NCBI RefSeq assembly: GCF_030268965.1
Contig: NZ_BSSE01000036.1
Coordinates: 1 to 61,366 of the forward strand
Direction of reading: 5' to 3'
Length of the DNA: 61,366 nt
Source: Microtetraspora sp. NBRC 16547
Lineage (GTDB): Bacteria > Actinomycetota > Actinomycetes > Streptosporangiales > Streptosporangiaceae
A model generated the notes under the pieces. The model made no database searches. It was not told the origin of the DNA and saw only the letters and a program-made list of their open reading frames with translations. Shown here piece by piece: positions 16,496 to 25,240 of the stretch; the stretch's first letter is position 1, and every line of letters begins with the position of its first letter. The position numbers and the translations under genes were made by a program.

Positions 16496-17266
16496 ATGAA
16501 GAAGCTGCCGCAGATCACGCTGGCATTCTGGATCATGAAGATCGCGGCGACGACTCTGGGGGAAACGGGTGGTGACCTTCTCGCCCAGACTCTGAACGTC
16601 GGTTATGCCGCCAGCTCGGTGATCCTCGTCGGGCTGTTCCTGGTCAGTCTCGTGACGCAGTTGAGGGCGACGAAGTTCCATCCGGTGCTCTACTGGACCG
16701 TCATCCTCTCGACGAGCACGGCCGGGACGACCATGTCGGACTTCATGAACCGCACCGCCGGGCTCGGCTACGCCAGGGGCGCCCTGGTCCTCATCACCGC
16801 GCTCGCCGCGGTGTTTCTCGTCTGGAGGTTCAGCGGTCAGTCCTTCCACGTCGAGCACATCAGCACTTTCAGGGGCGAGGTGTTGTACTGGACGGCGATC
16901 CTGTTCTCCAACACGCTGGGCACCTCTCTCGGTGACTTCCTGGCCGACGACTCCGGTCTCGGCTACTCCGGAGGGGCGCTCCTGATCGGCGGCCTGCTGG
17001 CGTTGATCATCATCGCCAAATACGTCACCCGGATCTCCGTCACCCTGCTGTTCTGGACGGCGTTCGTCCTGACCCGCCCGCTCGGCGCGACCGTCGGCGA
17101 CTTCTTCAGCAAGCCCGTGGTCAAGGGCGGGCTCGGGTACGGGACGATCGGTTCCTCGCTGGTGCTCGTGGGCGTCCTGGCCGCGCTGATCGCCTACACG
17201 ATGCGGCAGCAGCGGACGCGGGCGCTGCTGTCCGACGCGGAGCGGTCGATGGGCACGACGGGTTGA
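16496..17266 (+). CDS. Four-repeat integral membrane protein (COG4705-like)
   Basis: A 256-residue membrane protein with about eight predicted helices. It consists of four copies of a two-helix unit, each with a tryptophan followed 15 residues later by aspartate: W12/D27, W67/D82, W132/D147 and W187/D202. The G-x-x-x-x-D loop between (for example TLGETGGD, TLGTSLGD) is the most conserved part, and a 'GLGY' often follows. Uncharacterised COG4705 proteins look like this. The ATG at 16496 was chosen because the first repeat begins eleven residues later and GGGGGAGGG precedes it. Conserved acidic and polar residues within membrane helices suggest an ion or small-solute transporter, which is inference. 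Confidence 0.75.
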   Translation: MKKLPQITLAFWIMKIAATTLGETGGDLLAQTLNVGYAASSVILVGLFLVSLVTQLRATKFHPVLYWTVILSTSTAGTTMSDFMNRTAGLGYARGALVLITALAAVFLVWRFSGQSFHVEHISTFRGEVLYWTAILFSNTLGTSLGDFLADDSGLGYSGGALLIGGLLALIIIAKYVTRISVTLLFWTAFVLTRPLGATVGDFFSKPVVKGGLGYGTIGSSLVLVGVLAALIAYTMRQQRTRALLSDAERSMGTTG

Positions 17267-17308
17267 TTCCGGGTTGATCGCCGACCTCGCGAAGGTCCCT
17301 GGGGCGGG

Positions 17309-17475
17309 CTAGGTCGTGTTTCGTGGATCTTTTTGGCCTACTGCGGTCGCCCAGATGGCGCCTCGCGGCGTTGTCGTCGTCGGCCGGAGGCTCCGCTCCG
17401 ACCTCCTCCTCCGCCTTGCGCGGCATCCATCTGGCCGATCCTCGCTACGGCAAAGATCCACGAAACACTCCCTAG
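17309..17475. repeat. MITE-like element with 24-bp terminal inverted repeats
   Basis: A 167-bp non-coding unit between the two COG4705-like genes. Its ends, 17309-17332 and 17452-17475, are inverted repeats of 24 bases matching at 22 positions (core GTGTTTCGTGGATCTTT). Further in, CCAGATGG and CCATCTGG are also inverted, so much of the element could fold into one long hairpin. No open frame of note is inside. Size and form fit a miniature inverted-repeat element; no clear target-site duplication was identified. It may also end transcription of the upstream gene. Confidence 0.6.
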
Positions 17476-17563
17476 GGCGGACCCGGCCGCCAGCCCCGGG
17501 GTGCCAAGAACCGGGAGACGCTGTCAGGTCGTGTTCAGGTGCCCGGTGCCAGGCTGACGCGTC

Positions 17564-18379
17564 ATGACCACCTCATACGAAAGTCCTCGGCACCAAGCCG
17601 TGAGCCGGATGCTCAACAAGGTTCCCGAGGTCACCCTCTACTTCTGGATCATCAAGATCCTGTGCACGACCGTGGGCGAGACCGCGGCCGACTTCCTGAA
17701 CGAGAATCTGGGGCTGGGCCTGACCAGCACGTCCATCGTCATGACGCTGCTGCTCGTCATCGCCCTGGTCTTCCAGTTCTCTCTGAGGAGATACGTGCCG
17801 GCCGTCTACTGGCTCGCGGTCGTCCTGATCAGCGTCGTCGGCACGCTGGTGAGCGACAACCTGACCGACAATCTCGGCGTTGCCCTGGAGACGACGACCC
17901 TCGTCTTCGGCGCCCTGCTGGCGGTCACCTTCCTCGTCTGGTACGCGTGCGAGAAGACGCTGTCCATCCACACCATCTTCACGTTCCGGCGCGAGGCCTT
18001 CTACTGGCTGGCCATCTTGTTCACCTTCGCCCTGGGCACGTCCGCGGGCGATCTCGTGGCCGAGCGATTCGACCTCGGCTACGCGGTCAGCGCGATCCTG
18101 TTCGGTGCGCTGATCGCCGTCGTGACGGCCGCCCATCGCGGGCTCAGGCTGGCCGCCGTCCCGGCGTTCTGGATCGCCTATGTGCTGACCCGTCCTTTCG
18201 GGGCCTCCGTCGGCGACTACCTGTCGCAGTCTCACGACGACGGCGGGCTGGGCCTGGGCACGGTGGCGACCAGCGGCCTCTTCCTCGCCACGATCCTGTG
18301 CCTGGTCGTCTATCTGAGCATCACCCGGAAGGACGAATCCGCACCGCAGCCGCCAGGAACCTGCGGCGCGAGCGCGTAG
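17564..18379 (+). CDS. Four-repeat integral membrane protein (COG4705-like), second copy
   Basis: A 271-residue paralogue of the protein encoded just upstream, with a longer hydrophilic N-terminus (about 25 residues). All four W-x14-D units are kept: FWIIKILCTTVGETAAD, YWLAVVLISVVGTLVSD, YWLAILFTFALGTSAGD and FWIAYVLTRPFGASVGD. The last unit, with 'YVLTRPFGASVGDY', is closest between the copies (FVLTRPLGATVGDF in the other). The pair is a tandem duplication that has since diverged widely and been separated by the inverted-repeat element. A heteromeric membrane complex is possible. No neighbouring gene indicates the substrate. Confidence 0.75.
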   Translation: MTTSYESPRHQAVSRMLNKVPEVTLYFWIIKILCTTVGETAADFLNENLGLGLTSTSIVMTLLLVIALVFQFSLRRYVPAVYWLAVVLISVVGTLVSDNLTDNLGVALETTTLVFGALLAVTFLVWYACEKTLSIHTIFTFRREAFYWLAILFTFALGTSAGDLVAERFDLGYAVSAILFGALIAVVTAAHRGLRLAAVPAFWIAYVLTRPFGASVGDYLSQSHDDGGLGLGTVATSGLFLATILCLVVYLSITRKDESAPQPPGTCGASA

Positions 18380-18616
18380 ACGGCGGAGCGTTCGGAATCG
18401 GCGCCTTCGGCGATCGGACCTCTCTCTGATCCGTGGGGGAAGGGCAGGTCCTCGTCGCCCGCCCCCAAGCGTTCACCCACCCGCCCACGTGCGCACCCGT
18501 GATCAGATCCTGCCGTTCGCCCGGTCACGTTGGACTTCCGACTTGGTCATTTCGGTCCGAATAAGCGCCCATATGTCTGGGTGCTTCGACCGTTCACTGA
18601 GTCGCAAGGATGTGCA

Positions 18617-20218
18617 ATGGACAATCGCCGAGCACGGCTTACACTCGCCATCGTGGCCGTGGCGGCCGCCACGGCACCGCTGTCGATGACCACGGTCGCT
18701 GCCGCGGACGCGCCCTCCGCATCGGCCTCGAAGGCCGCGCCCACCGCGCAGTGGACGACGCGTACCGTCGCGACAGGGGTGGAGGTGCGTACCGGCGTCA
18801 TCAGCGACCCCACCGCCGCACCCAGCTGGGCCATCACGGTGCAGACCCCCGTCACGGCCCGCTTCACCGGCGCCCAGGCCTGGGCCACGGTCGGCACGGA
18901 GGCGTGGGCCGCGCAGACCGCCGACCAACTGCGCGCCGCGGGTTTCGAGCCGAACCTGACGAGGATCGACTGGCCGGACTACACCGACACGCCGCACGGC
19001 CTGATGGGTGTACGCGTCCGGGTCGGCTCCTACCCGACCCAGGCTGAGGCGAAGAGCGCGGCGGCGAAGGTCACCGCGGCCGGTTTCCGCACCGCCGTCG
19101 AGTGGACCGGCTACGACGCGGACCAGCCGGCCGGCAGGGAGAACATCCACGTCGCGGTCGTCGACCCGCGCGCCTTCGACGGCTCCGTCACGGCCACCCA
19201 CGACGGCAACGTCGCCCAGCGGGAGACGACCTCCTCGGTGGCCGCCAAGCTCGGCTCGCTGGTGGGTGTCAATGGGGGCTTCTTCGTCACCTCCGACGCG
19301 GACGGAGTGCAGGGCATCCAGGCGGGCGTCAGCGCCCACGACGGGAAGCTCGCGTCGATGGCGGTGGGATCGCGCGCCGCGCTGATCCTCACCGACGGTG
19401 GACGGCACAGCCGGATCGCCGACCTGACCACCACAGTCACCGCCCGCGTTGGAGGCTCCACCTACGCCGTCCGGGGCATCAACCGCACCCCTGGACTCGT
19501 ACGGGACTGCGGTCAGGACGGCGGGAGCCCCACCGCCGAGCCGCGCCAGGACGTCACCTGCACCATGGCCGACGACCTGGTCGAGTTCACCTCCGAGTAC
19601 GGCCACGCTCTGCCGACCGGTCCTGGCAGGCAGGTGACGCTGGACGCCAAGGGCCGTGTGGTGGCGGTCGGCGACCGGGGCGGCGTTGTGGCCCCCGGAC
19701 AGAGCGTGTTCCAGGGCATCGGCCAGGCGGCCGACTGGCTCGGCGGCCACGCTGTGACGGGCGGAAAGATCTCCGTGAAGGAGGTCATCCGCGACACCCA
19801 CGGCCGGCAGATCAAGCTCGGCCCGGACGACACCATCGTCAGCGCCGCCCCGACCCTGGTGGAGAACGGGGAGATCAGCATCGACGCCGCCGCCGAGGGC
19901 ACGGTCGACCCGGCCGACCTGTCCTTCGGGTACGCCTGGTCGAACACCCGCCAGCCTCGGACGATGGCGGGCATCGACCGGCAGGGCCGCCTGCTGCTGG
20001 TCACCGTGGACGGCCGGCTCAGCGGCGGCAGCGAGGGCTTCACCCTCGCCGAGGCGGCTGCCTTCATGAAGTCCCTGGGAGCGGTGCAGGCGCTGAATCT
20101 GGACGGCGGCGGCTCCACGGCGATGGCCGTGAACGGCGAGCTGGTCAATGGCCCGTCGGACGCGGCGGGTGAGCGTGCCGTCGGCGACACGATCCAGGTC
20201 CTGCCGCGTACGCGCTGA
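18617..20218 (+). CDS. Secreted SPOR + phosphodiester glycosidase (NAGPA) protein
   Basis: A 533-residue exported protein. Signal peptide at 1-30 (ARLTLAIVAVAAATAPLSM, cut near VAAA-DA). A SPOR-like segment lies at about 75-150 (GVRVRVGSYPTQAEAKSAAA and the following repeat), which would bind glycan strands of peptidoglycan. The C-terminal two thirds are the NAGPA-type phosphodiester glycosidase domain, with 'LVGVNGGFFVTSDADGVQGI' and the near-terminal 'ALNLDGGGSTAMAVNGEL' signature. The enzyme type cleaves sugar phosphodiesters and in bacteria is tied to cell-wall polymer turnover. AAGGA precedes the ATG at 18617. A terminator follows. Confidence 0.85.
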   Translation: MDNRRARLTLAIVAVAAATAPLSMTTVAAADAPSASASKAAPTAQWTTRTVATGVEVRTGVISDPTAAPSWAITVQTPVTARFTGAQAWATVGTEAWAAQTADQLRAAGFEPNLTRIDWPDYTDTPHGLMGVRVRVGSYPTQAEAKSAAAKVTAAGFRTAVEWTGYDADQPAGRENIHVAVVDPRAFDGSVTATHDGNVAQRETTSSVAAKLGSLVGVNGGFFVTSDADGVQGIQAGVSAHDGKLASMAVGSRAALILTDGGRHSRIADLTTTVTARVGGSTYAVRGINRTPGLVRDCGQDGGSPTAEPRQDVTCTMADDLVEFTSEYGHALPTGPGRQVTLDAKGRVVAVGDRGGVVAPGQSVFQGIGQAADWLGGHAVTGGKISVKEVIRDTHGRQIKLGPDDTIVSAAPTLVENGEISIDAAAEGTVDPADLSFGYAWSNTRQPRTMAGIDRQGRLLLVTVDGRLSGGSEGFTLAEAAAFMKSLGAVQALNLDGGGSTAMAVNGELVNGPSDAAGERAVGDTIQVLPRTR

Positions 20219-20244
20219 TCTTCATAAAGAGGACGAACCATGGT

Positions 20245-20277
20245 GGACGTCCGGGCCGTTCGATGGTCCGGACGTCC
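20245..20277 (+). terminator. Hairpin after the phosphodiester glycosidase gene
   Basis: Perfect 10-bp stem GGACGTCCGG (20245-20254) with CCGGACGTCC (20268-20277), 13-base loop, 27 bases beyond the stop codon. No U tract. Confidence 0.6.
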
Positions 20278-20349
20278 TGCCGTCAACCGGTCAAGAAGAC
20301 GATCGGGACGGTCACGCCGTTTGCCTCTCGAGCCCGCACGGGTGGGTGA

Positions 20350-20411
20350 GAAGATCCCCTCCCCGCCCTTGTGAACGGCGGGAGAGCGGCAGGCATCCAG
20401 TCCGCTGCCGC
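20350..20411. other. Two adjacent small hairpins of unknown role
   Basis: CCCGCC (20362) pairs with GGCGGG (20377), and GCGGCA (20386) with TGCCGC (20406), just after a GAAGATCCCC stretch. The arrangement recalls the structured 3' ends of IS200/IS605-type elements, but no TnpB coding remnant adjoins it. It could equally be a leader structure for the metallophosphoesterase gene 140 bases downstream. The surrounding 20278-20548 has no gene. Confidence 0.25.
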
Positions 20412-20548
20412 CAGATGGCTTTACCACATACAGCCCGGCTATGCCATAGATAGCTGCATAGCGTTCCGGCCTTGTTAGGCCAGCAGTCATTCCCGGTGTC
20501 AAGCATTCCAGTGGACGTTTCGCCTCGACGCCATCACTGGGGAGCACC

Positions 20549-22210
20549 ATGGATCCCGTCCTCAGCCGCCGCGCGTTCCTGCTCACCTCCGGAATGACCG
20601 CCGCGGGCGTCGGGCTGGAGATCGCACTCGCCTCCACCCCGGCCGCCTCCTCGACCACGACGACCACCACCACCACGACCACCACCACGGTCCAGACCGT
20701 CTCCAGCCCTCGCGGCGCCACCGGATACCGCAGGCTGGCCGACGGCCCAGGCTGGCGGCGGGTGATACGCACAGAGCTGGCCGAGGCCAAGAAGGGCAGG
20801 GCCGAGCGCCGCACGGCGCTTGCCTGCTTCGTCCAGTTCACCGACCTGCACATCACCGACGTGCAGAACCCGCAGCGCTATGAGTTCCTGCGCGCCGGAG
20901 CCGTGAGCGCCTGGCGCCCGCAGGAAGCGCTGACCGCCGCCGGCGCCGTCTCATTGATCGAACAGGTCAACACCTTGCGGTACGGCCCGGCCACCCGGGC
21001 ACCCATCGGCTTCGTCATGACCACCGGCGACAACACCGACAACAACTCCCGCATCGAGCTGGAGTGGTTCCTGACCGCCATGACCGGCGGCCGCTTCACC
21101 CCCAACACCGGCGACCCGAGCGCGTATGAGGGCGTGCAGAACTCCGGCCTGGGCCTGTACTGGCAGCCCGAGTCCGGCATGCACGACGTCGACAAGCGGG
21201 TGGGATTCCCCCGCCTGGACGGCTTCCTGGAGGCGGCCATCCGCGAGGTGAGCAGCCCCGGACTGGCCGTGCCGTGGTATTCCACCATCGGCAACCACGA
21301 CCAACTCTTCGGCGGCGCCTATGCCGCGGCCGGCGACTTCTTCGCCGACCTGGCCACCGGCTCGCGCAAGTTGTTCACCCTGCCCGCCTCCGAGGCCAAC
21401 GCCGTCTTCCAGGCGCTGCGCCAGGGCCCCGACCCCACGGGTGCCCGCTTTCGGGCGGCCTGGAAGCGCTACAAGGCCAAGGCCCGCACTGTCACCGCCG
21501 ACGAGCGTCGCGCCCCCGTGAGCCCGCACGACTACATCGCCGCTCACCTCGACCCGGCATACACCGGCGCGGGACCCGTCGGCCACGGCTACACCCGCGA
21601 CAACCTCGACAGCGGCCGGCTGGATTACTCCTTCCCGATCGCCGACGGCGTCGTCGGCATCAGCCTGGACACCACCGACCGCGGCGGCGACTACCGCGGA
21701 TCGGTCGGCAGCCGGCAGTTGGCCTGGTTGGAGCAGACCCTGAAGACCCACGCCGACGACATCGCGCTGATCTTCAGTCACCACCCGAGCTGGGCCATGA
21801 CCAACCTGATCCCCAACCCCGCCCGCCCGCACGACAAGCGCCACAGCGGGCAGGAGCTGCTGGCGGTGCTGAACAGGCACCGCAACGTGGTCGCGTGGAT
21901 CAACGGCCACTCCCACCGGAACAAGGTCGTTTCGCATGGCGGCTTCTGGGAGGTCTCCACCGCCTCTCACGTCGACTACCCGCAGCTGGCCAGGGTGATC
22001 GAGCTGGCCGACAATCACGATGGAACGCTCTCCCTGTTCACCACGCTGGTGGAGTCGGCCGCGCCGCACCGCACCGACGTGACTGATCTGTCGCAAAACG
22101 GCCTGGCTGCGCTCTACCGGGAGCTGTCGTTCAACTCGCCGGGCCTGCAGAGCGGGCTGGCGGGCCTGCCCGGCGACCGCAACACCGAGCTCCTGCTGAA
22201 GAGGCGCTGA
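20549..22210 (+). CDS. Tat-exported metallophosphoesterase
   Basis: A 553-residue calcineurin-like phosphoesterase of the large actinobacterial TIGR03767 type. The N-terminus LSRRAFLLTSGMTAAGVGL is a twin-arginine signal. A run of threonines at about residues 32-44, encoded by an ACC/ACG triplet repeat, links it to the mature enzyme. Metal motifs are complete: 'FTDLHITDVQ' (D-x-H), 'TTGDNTDNN' (GD), 'TIGNHDQLFGG' (GNHD), 'FSHHPSW' and 'NGHSHRN' (GHxH). Folding before export fits metal loading in the cytoplasm. It stands beside another extracellular phospho-ester enzyme, so a phosphate-scavenging or cell-wall role is plausible; the substrate is unknown. Confidence 0.9.
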   Translation: MDPVLSRRAFLLTSGMTAAGVGLEIALASTPAASSTTTTTTTTTTTTVQTVSSPRGATGYRRLADGPGWRRVIRTELAEAKKGRAERRTALACFVQFTDLHITDVQNPQRYEFLRAGAVSAWRPQEALTAAGAVSLIEQVNTLRYGPATRAPIGFVMTTGDNTDNNSRIELEWFLTAMTGGRFTPNTGDPSAYEGVQNSGLGLYWQPESGMHDVDKRVGFPRLDGFLEAAIREVSSPGLAVPWYSTIGNHDQLFGGAYAAAGDFFADLATGSRKLFTLPASEANAVFQALRQGPDPTGARFRAAWKRYKAKARTVTADERRAPVSPHDYIAAHLDPAYTGAGPVGHGYTRDNLDSGRLDYSFPIADGVVGISLDTTDRGGDYRGSVGSRQLAWLEQTLKTHADDIALIFSHHPSWAMTNLIPNPARPHDKRHSGQELLAVLNRHRNVVAWINGHSHRNKVVSHGGFWEVSTASHVDYPQLARVIELADNHDGTLSLFTTLVESAAPHRTDVTDLSQNGLAALYRELSFNSPGLQSGLAGLPGDRNTELLLKRR

Positions 22211-22256
22211 CAGCGTTTCGTGCGCGATCTGCCAGGGCCGGGCTCGACGACGTGGC

Positions 22257-22307
22257 ATGAACGCATTCGAGGCCGAAGGCCTGGTCAAACGCTTCGGCAA
22301 GACCACC
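22257..22307 (+). pseudogene. ABC transporter ATPase, N-terminal stub
   Basis: A 17-codon piece, MNAFEAEGLVKRFGKTT, looks like the first strand of drug-type (DrrA-like) ABC ATPases, which begin with 'aveaegLvKrFGkttAv'. Immediately after it the sequence becomes the 3' end of the histidine kinase on the other strand. The stub therefore marks a deletion or inversion breakpoint that removed the rest of an exporter once controlled by this two-component pair. Confidence 0.5.
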
Positions 22308-22312
22308 GTAGG

Positions 22313-23689
22313 TCACCCGGCGGGGAGCCTGACCACGAATCGGGCGCCCTCCGCGCATACGGCCAGGTGGATGTCACCTCCTGCCGCCCGTGCCAGGCGC
22401 CGGGCGAGGGCGAGTCCGAGACCGGCGCCGTCGTGCCCGTCGGCGGGGTCGGCGCGGCGACCCGGATCGAAGACGGCCGAGCCGACGCCGGCGGGTACCC
22501 CAGGCCCGTCGTCGGCGACTGCCACCTCGACACCGCCGGGAACCTGCGCGCATTCGATCGTGATCGTCCGTACGGCGTAGCGGCGAGCGTTGTCCAGCAG
22601 TGGGGCCAGGATGCGCTCCGCCACGGTCGCGGCGACGCCGGCGGTCGCGGCGGAGCCGCGCACGACCACCTGGGCAGCCTGCGGATGTTCCTCGGCACAG
22701 CGCCGAGCCAGGTCGTCCGCGAGGTCGAGCAACGCGCACCGCCCCGGGACCGGTGCCGACCGGGTACGGGCCTCGGACAGCAGGGTTTCGCAGATCCGCT
22801 GCATCGTCGCCGCCGCCGACGCGATCGTCACGTGCGACGCCCGCCGCTCGGTCGCGTCCCGTGGCCGCGCCGTCAGCCAGTCGGTCTCCGCGACGATCCG
22901 GGCCAACGGGGTGCGCAACTCGTGCGAGAGCTCAGCGGACTGCTGCTGTTCGTGGCGCAGGACGGCGGCCAGCCGGTCGAGCAGTTCGTCGAGGTTGGCG
23001 GCGAGTGAGGCGAGCTCGTCCGGACGGTCCGCCACGCCGAACCGCTCGGCCGCGCCGCGCTCGCTCCACCGCGCGGCCTGAGCGCTCATCTCGGCGACCG
23101 GCCGAAGGGCCCGGCCGACGATCCCCCGGGTGATGAGATAGACCACGCCGAGGAGCAGCAGTCCGAAGACCGCTGAGCCGGCGAGGGCCGTGCGTGCCGT
23201 GCTGTGGTACGGGTCGAGGCTGACAGAGGCGACGACGGTCCCGATCTGCCGCCCGTGGCCGGGCTGAGCCAGGACCGGCAGGGCGTAGAGCCGGGACGCG
23301 TCGGGTCCCCTGGACTCCGCGAAGATCTCGCCGTGTTCCGCGAGCCGGTCCGCCTGGCGCTGCAGTCGCCGGGGCGCCTTGGGCCGTTCGATGGCGCGGT
23401 TCCCCTGGTAGATCCAGACGCCGGTGTCCAGTGCGCGGTCGTCCGGGGGCTCGTGCACGACGATGCCGCCGTCCGGCCTCGTCTCCAAGGTGGCCGCCAC
23501 CGCCGCCGCCCGGGTACGCAGCAGGTCGTCGGCCTGGTCTCCGAGGCGCGCGGACAGGACGAGGTTGAAGGCGCCGGTGAGCAGACCGACCCAGACCGCT
23601 GTGGTGACCAGGGCGAGCAGAGCGAGCCGTCCGCGCAGGGTGCCCGGGCGCGGGATGCGCCACGACAGGGTGGTTCGCAGTCGTCTCAT
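22313..23689 (-). CDS. Two-component sensor histidine kinase
   Basis: A 458-residue membrane kinase. First membrane segment at about 25-47 (LALLALVTTAVWVGLLTGAF), an extracytoplasmic sensor region of about 130 residues, second membrane segment near 175-195 (VFGLLLLGVVYLITRGI), HAMP linker, then the phospho-acceptor box 'SAELSHELRTPLARIVAE' at about residue 258 and the ATPase domain with N box 'APLLDNARRYA' and G boxes 'VADDGPGVP' and 'GAGLGLALARRLA'. It overlaps the response regulator by four bases (ATGA), a usual sign of coupled translation. The signal is unknown; the truncated exporter gene next to its end hints at antibiotic or envelope stress. Confidence 0.9.
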   Translation of the reverse strand: MRRLRTTLSWRIPRPGTLRGRLALLALVTTAVWVGLLTGAFNLVLSARLGDQADDLLRTRAAAVAATLETRPDGGIVVHEPPDDRALDTGVWIYQGNRAIERPKAPRRLQRQADRLAEHGEIFAESRGPDASRLYALPVLAQPGHGRQIGTVVASVSLDPYHSTARTALAGSAVFGLLLLGVVYLITRGIVGRALRPVAEMSAQAARWSERGAAERFGVADRPDELASLAANLDELLDRLAAVLRHEQQQSAELSHELRTPLARIVAETDWLTARPRDATERRASHVTIASAAATMQRICETLLSEARTRSAPVPGRCALLDLADDLARRCAEEHPQAAQVVVRGSAATAGVAATVAERILAPLLDNARRYAVRTITIECAQVPGGVEVAVADDGPGVPAGVGSAVFDPGRRADPADGHDGAGLGLALARRLARAAGGDIHLAVCAEGARFVVRLPAG

Positions 23690-24351
23690 GCGAAGCGGTA
23701 ACCCACGCCTCGTACGGTGCCGATGCCGAGCGGACTGTTCACCTCGCGAAGCTTGCGCCGCAGCCGGGCCAGGTACTGGTCCAGGGTGTTGTCACTGACC
23801 TGCGCGCCTACCGGCCAGGCCGCATGCAGCAGCGCCCGCCTGCGCGTCACGGCTCCGGGGGACGCCATCAGGCAGGCCAGAAGCCGGAACTCGGTGGGAG
23901 TGAGGGCGACCGGCACTCCGCCTACCTCCAGAAGATGCCGGACGGGATCGAGCCGCACTCCCTCGACCTCGACGTACGGCTCGCGCCCGGCCCGGCGAAG
24001 GGCCGCGCGCACCCTGGCCGCGAGCTCGGCCATGTGGAACGGCTTGCTCAGGTAGTCGTCGCCTCCCGCCGAGAAGCCGGAGAGCCGGTCGGTCAGGTTG
24101 TCGCGCGCGGTGAGGAAGACCACAGGGACGTCGATGCCCGTCGCCCGCATCGCCTGGCACACGTCACGACCGTCGGAGTCCGGCAGGCCGATGTCGAGGA
24201 CGACCGCGTCCACCTGCTCCTGGACGGTCCGCAGCGCCGCGGCCCCGTCGGCGGCGGTGAGCACCTCGAAGTGCTCCTCGCGCAGGCCGCGGGCGAGTGC
24301 GTCGCGAAGCCCATGATCGTCCTCGACGACCAGGACGCGGTAGACCGTCAC
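23686..24351 (-). CDS. OmpR/PhoB-type response regulator
   Basis: A 221-residue regulator. Receiver domain at 1-118 with the acidic pair VVEDD, phospho-acceptor aspartate in 'AVVLDIGLPDSDG' (about residue 53), T in 'VVFLTARD' and K in 'DYLSKPF'. The winged-helix DNA-binding domain follows (125-221: 'VALTPTEFRLLACLM', 'DQYLARLRRKLREV', 'TVRGVGYRFA'). It starts at GTG with GAGG nearby and is the first gene of the pair. Its target promoters are unknown; the PAP2 phosphatase gene lies 140 bases downstream of the divergent side but is transcribed toward it, so no link is implied. Confidence 0.92.
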   Translation of the reverse strand: MTVYRVLVVEDDHGLRDALARGLREEHFEVLTAADGAAALRTVQEQVDAVVLDIGLPDSDGRDVCQAMRATGIDVPVVFLTARDNLTDRLSGFSAGGDDYLSKPFHMAELAARVRAALRRAGREPYVEVEGVRLDPVRHLLEVGGVPVALTPTEFRLLACLMASPGAVTRRRALLHAAWPVGAQVSDNTLDQYLARLRRKLREVNSPLGIGTVRGVGYRFA

Positions 24352-24491
24352 CTCGCCAGTATCACCTGCTTCCGAAGTGCTCCCGTGCAGGTGAGGCGCG
24401 GCGTTCAGGTTTAGTACAGGTTGGATTCGCGCACTCCGGGCCAGGTCCCGGAACCCTGGGAACCCGTCCCGTCGCGGTGCGCCGGGTGCTC

Positions 24492-25178
24492 TCAGACGTC
24501 ACCGGCCGCGTCCTGTGACCCCCGTCGGTCTGCCAGACCGCCGAGCCCGGGGGAGATCGGTGTCCGGCCGGTCCAGCGATCGACGCTGTCCCGGAACGCG
24601 ATGACGGCCGAGGTCCCCGCGGTGCCGGCCAGCAACGAGCCGATCACGTCGGTGGGGTAGTGGACGCCGAGATACATGCGCGCGAACGCCTGCGCGGCGA
24701 CGAGAACGGCGCCGACGGACACGACGAGCCGAAACCGGCGGGTGCCGTAGGCGAGAAAGCCGGCGGCGATGACCAGTGAAAGCGTCAGGGTGACGTGTCC
24801 GCTGGGAAAGCTGTCATGACCGATCTGGTGAACGAGTTGCTCCGCCTCCGGCGGGCGGGGCCGGGCGATGATCCGCTTGAAGAGCGAGCTGGTGGCCCAG
24901 CCGACCGTGACCATCAATGTGACGAGGACGGCCGTACGGGCGCGTCCCATCAGGGCGAGCGTGACCGCCAGCAGCGCGACGATCATCACGCCGGCCACGG
25001 GTCCGAAGGCGATGTTGAGGCCGTCGGCGATCGCCGTCAGGGCGGGAGTGCGAAGTGTCTCGACGGCTTCGACGGCGCGCAGGTCGTACTGGGTGACCAC
25101 GGGTGTCCTCGCGACGACCCCGAGCAGGCCGGTCGCGACGACGAGGAGCGCGGGTAGGCGAAGACGCTTGAAGAGCAC
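24492..25178 (-). CDS. PAP2-family membrane phosphatase
   Basis: A 228-residue integral membrane phosphatase with about five or six helices. The three catalytic motifs of the type 2 phosphatidic-acid phosphatase family are present: 'KRIIARPRPP' (motif 1), 'SFPSGHVTLT' (motif 2, the histidine acid) and 'RMYLGVHYPTDVIGSLL' (motif 3, the nucleophile histidine). Such enzymes hydrolyse lipid phosphates such as undecaprenyl pyrophosphate or phosphatidate on the outer face of the membrane. It begins at GTG with AAGGAG upstream. A MarR remnant lies just before it; whether that once regulated it is unknown. Confidence 0.9.
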   Translation of the reverse strand: MLFKRLRLPALLVVATGLLGVVARTPVVTQYDLRAVEAVETLRTPALTAIADGLNIAFGPVAGVMIVALLAVTLALMGRARTAVLVTLMVTVGWATSSLFKRIIARPRPPEAEQLVHQIGHDSFPSGHVTLTLSLVIAAGFLAYGTRRFRLVVSVGAVLVAAQAFARMYLGVHYPTDVIGSLLAGTAGTSAVIAFRDSVDRWTGRTPISPGLGGLADRRGSQDAAGDV

Positions 25179-25240
25179 GGAACTCCTTGGTCACAGGTCG
25201 TACCGGACGGTCGGCAGCGCAGGACGGACGGCGCGGCTGC

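Noticed and set aside
20340-20411. Transposon-end RNA (omega-RNA-like) for a TnpB element
   Set aside because: Two small hairpins and a GAAGATCCCC word are suggestive, but no TnpB remnant is present and the similarity is from memory only.
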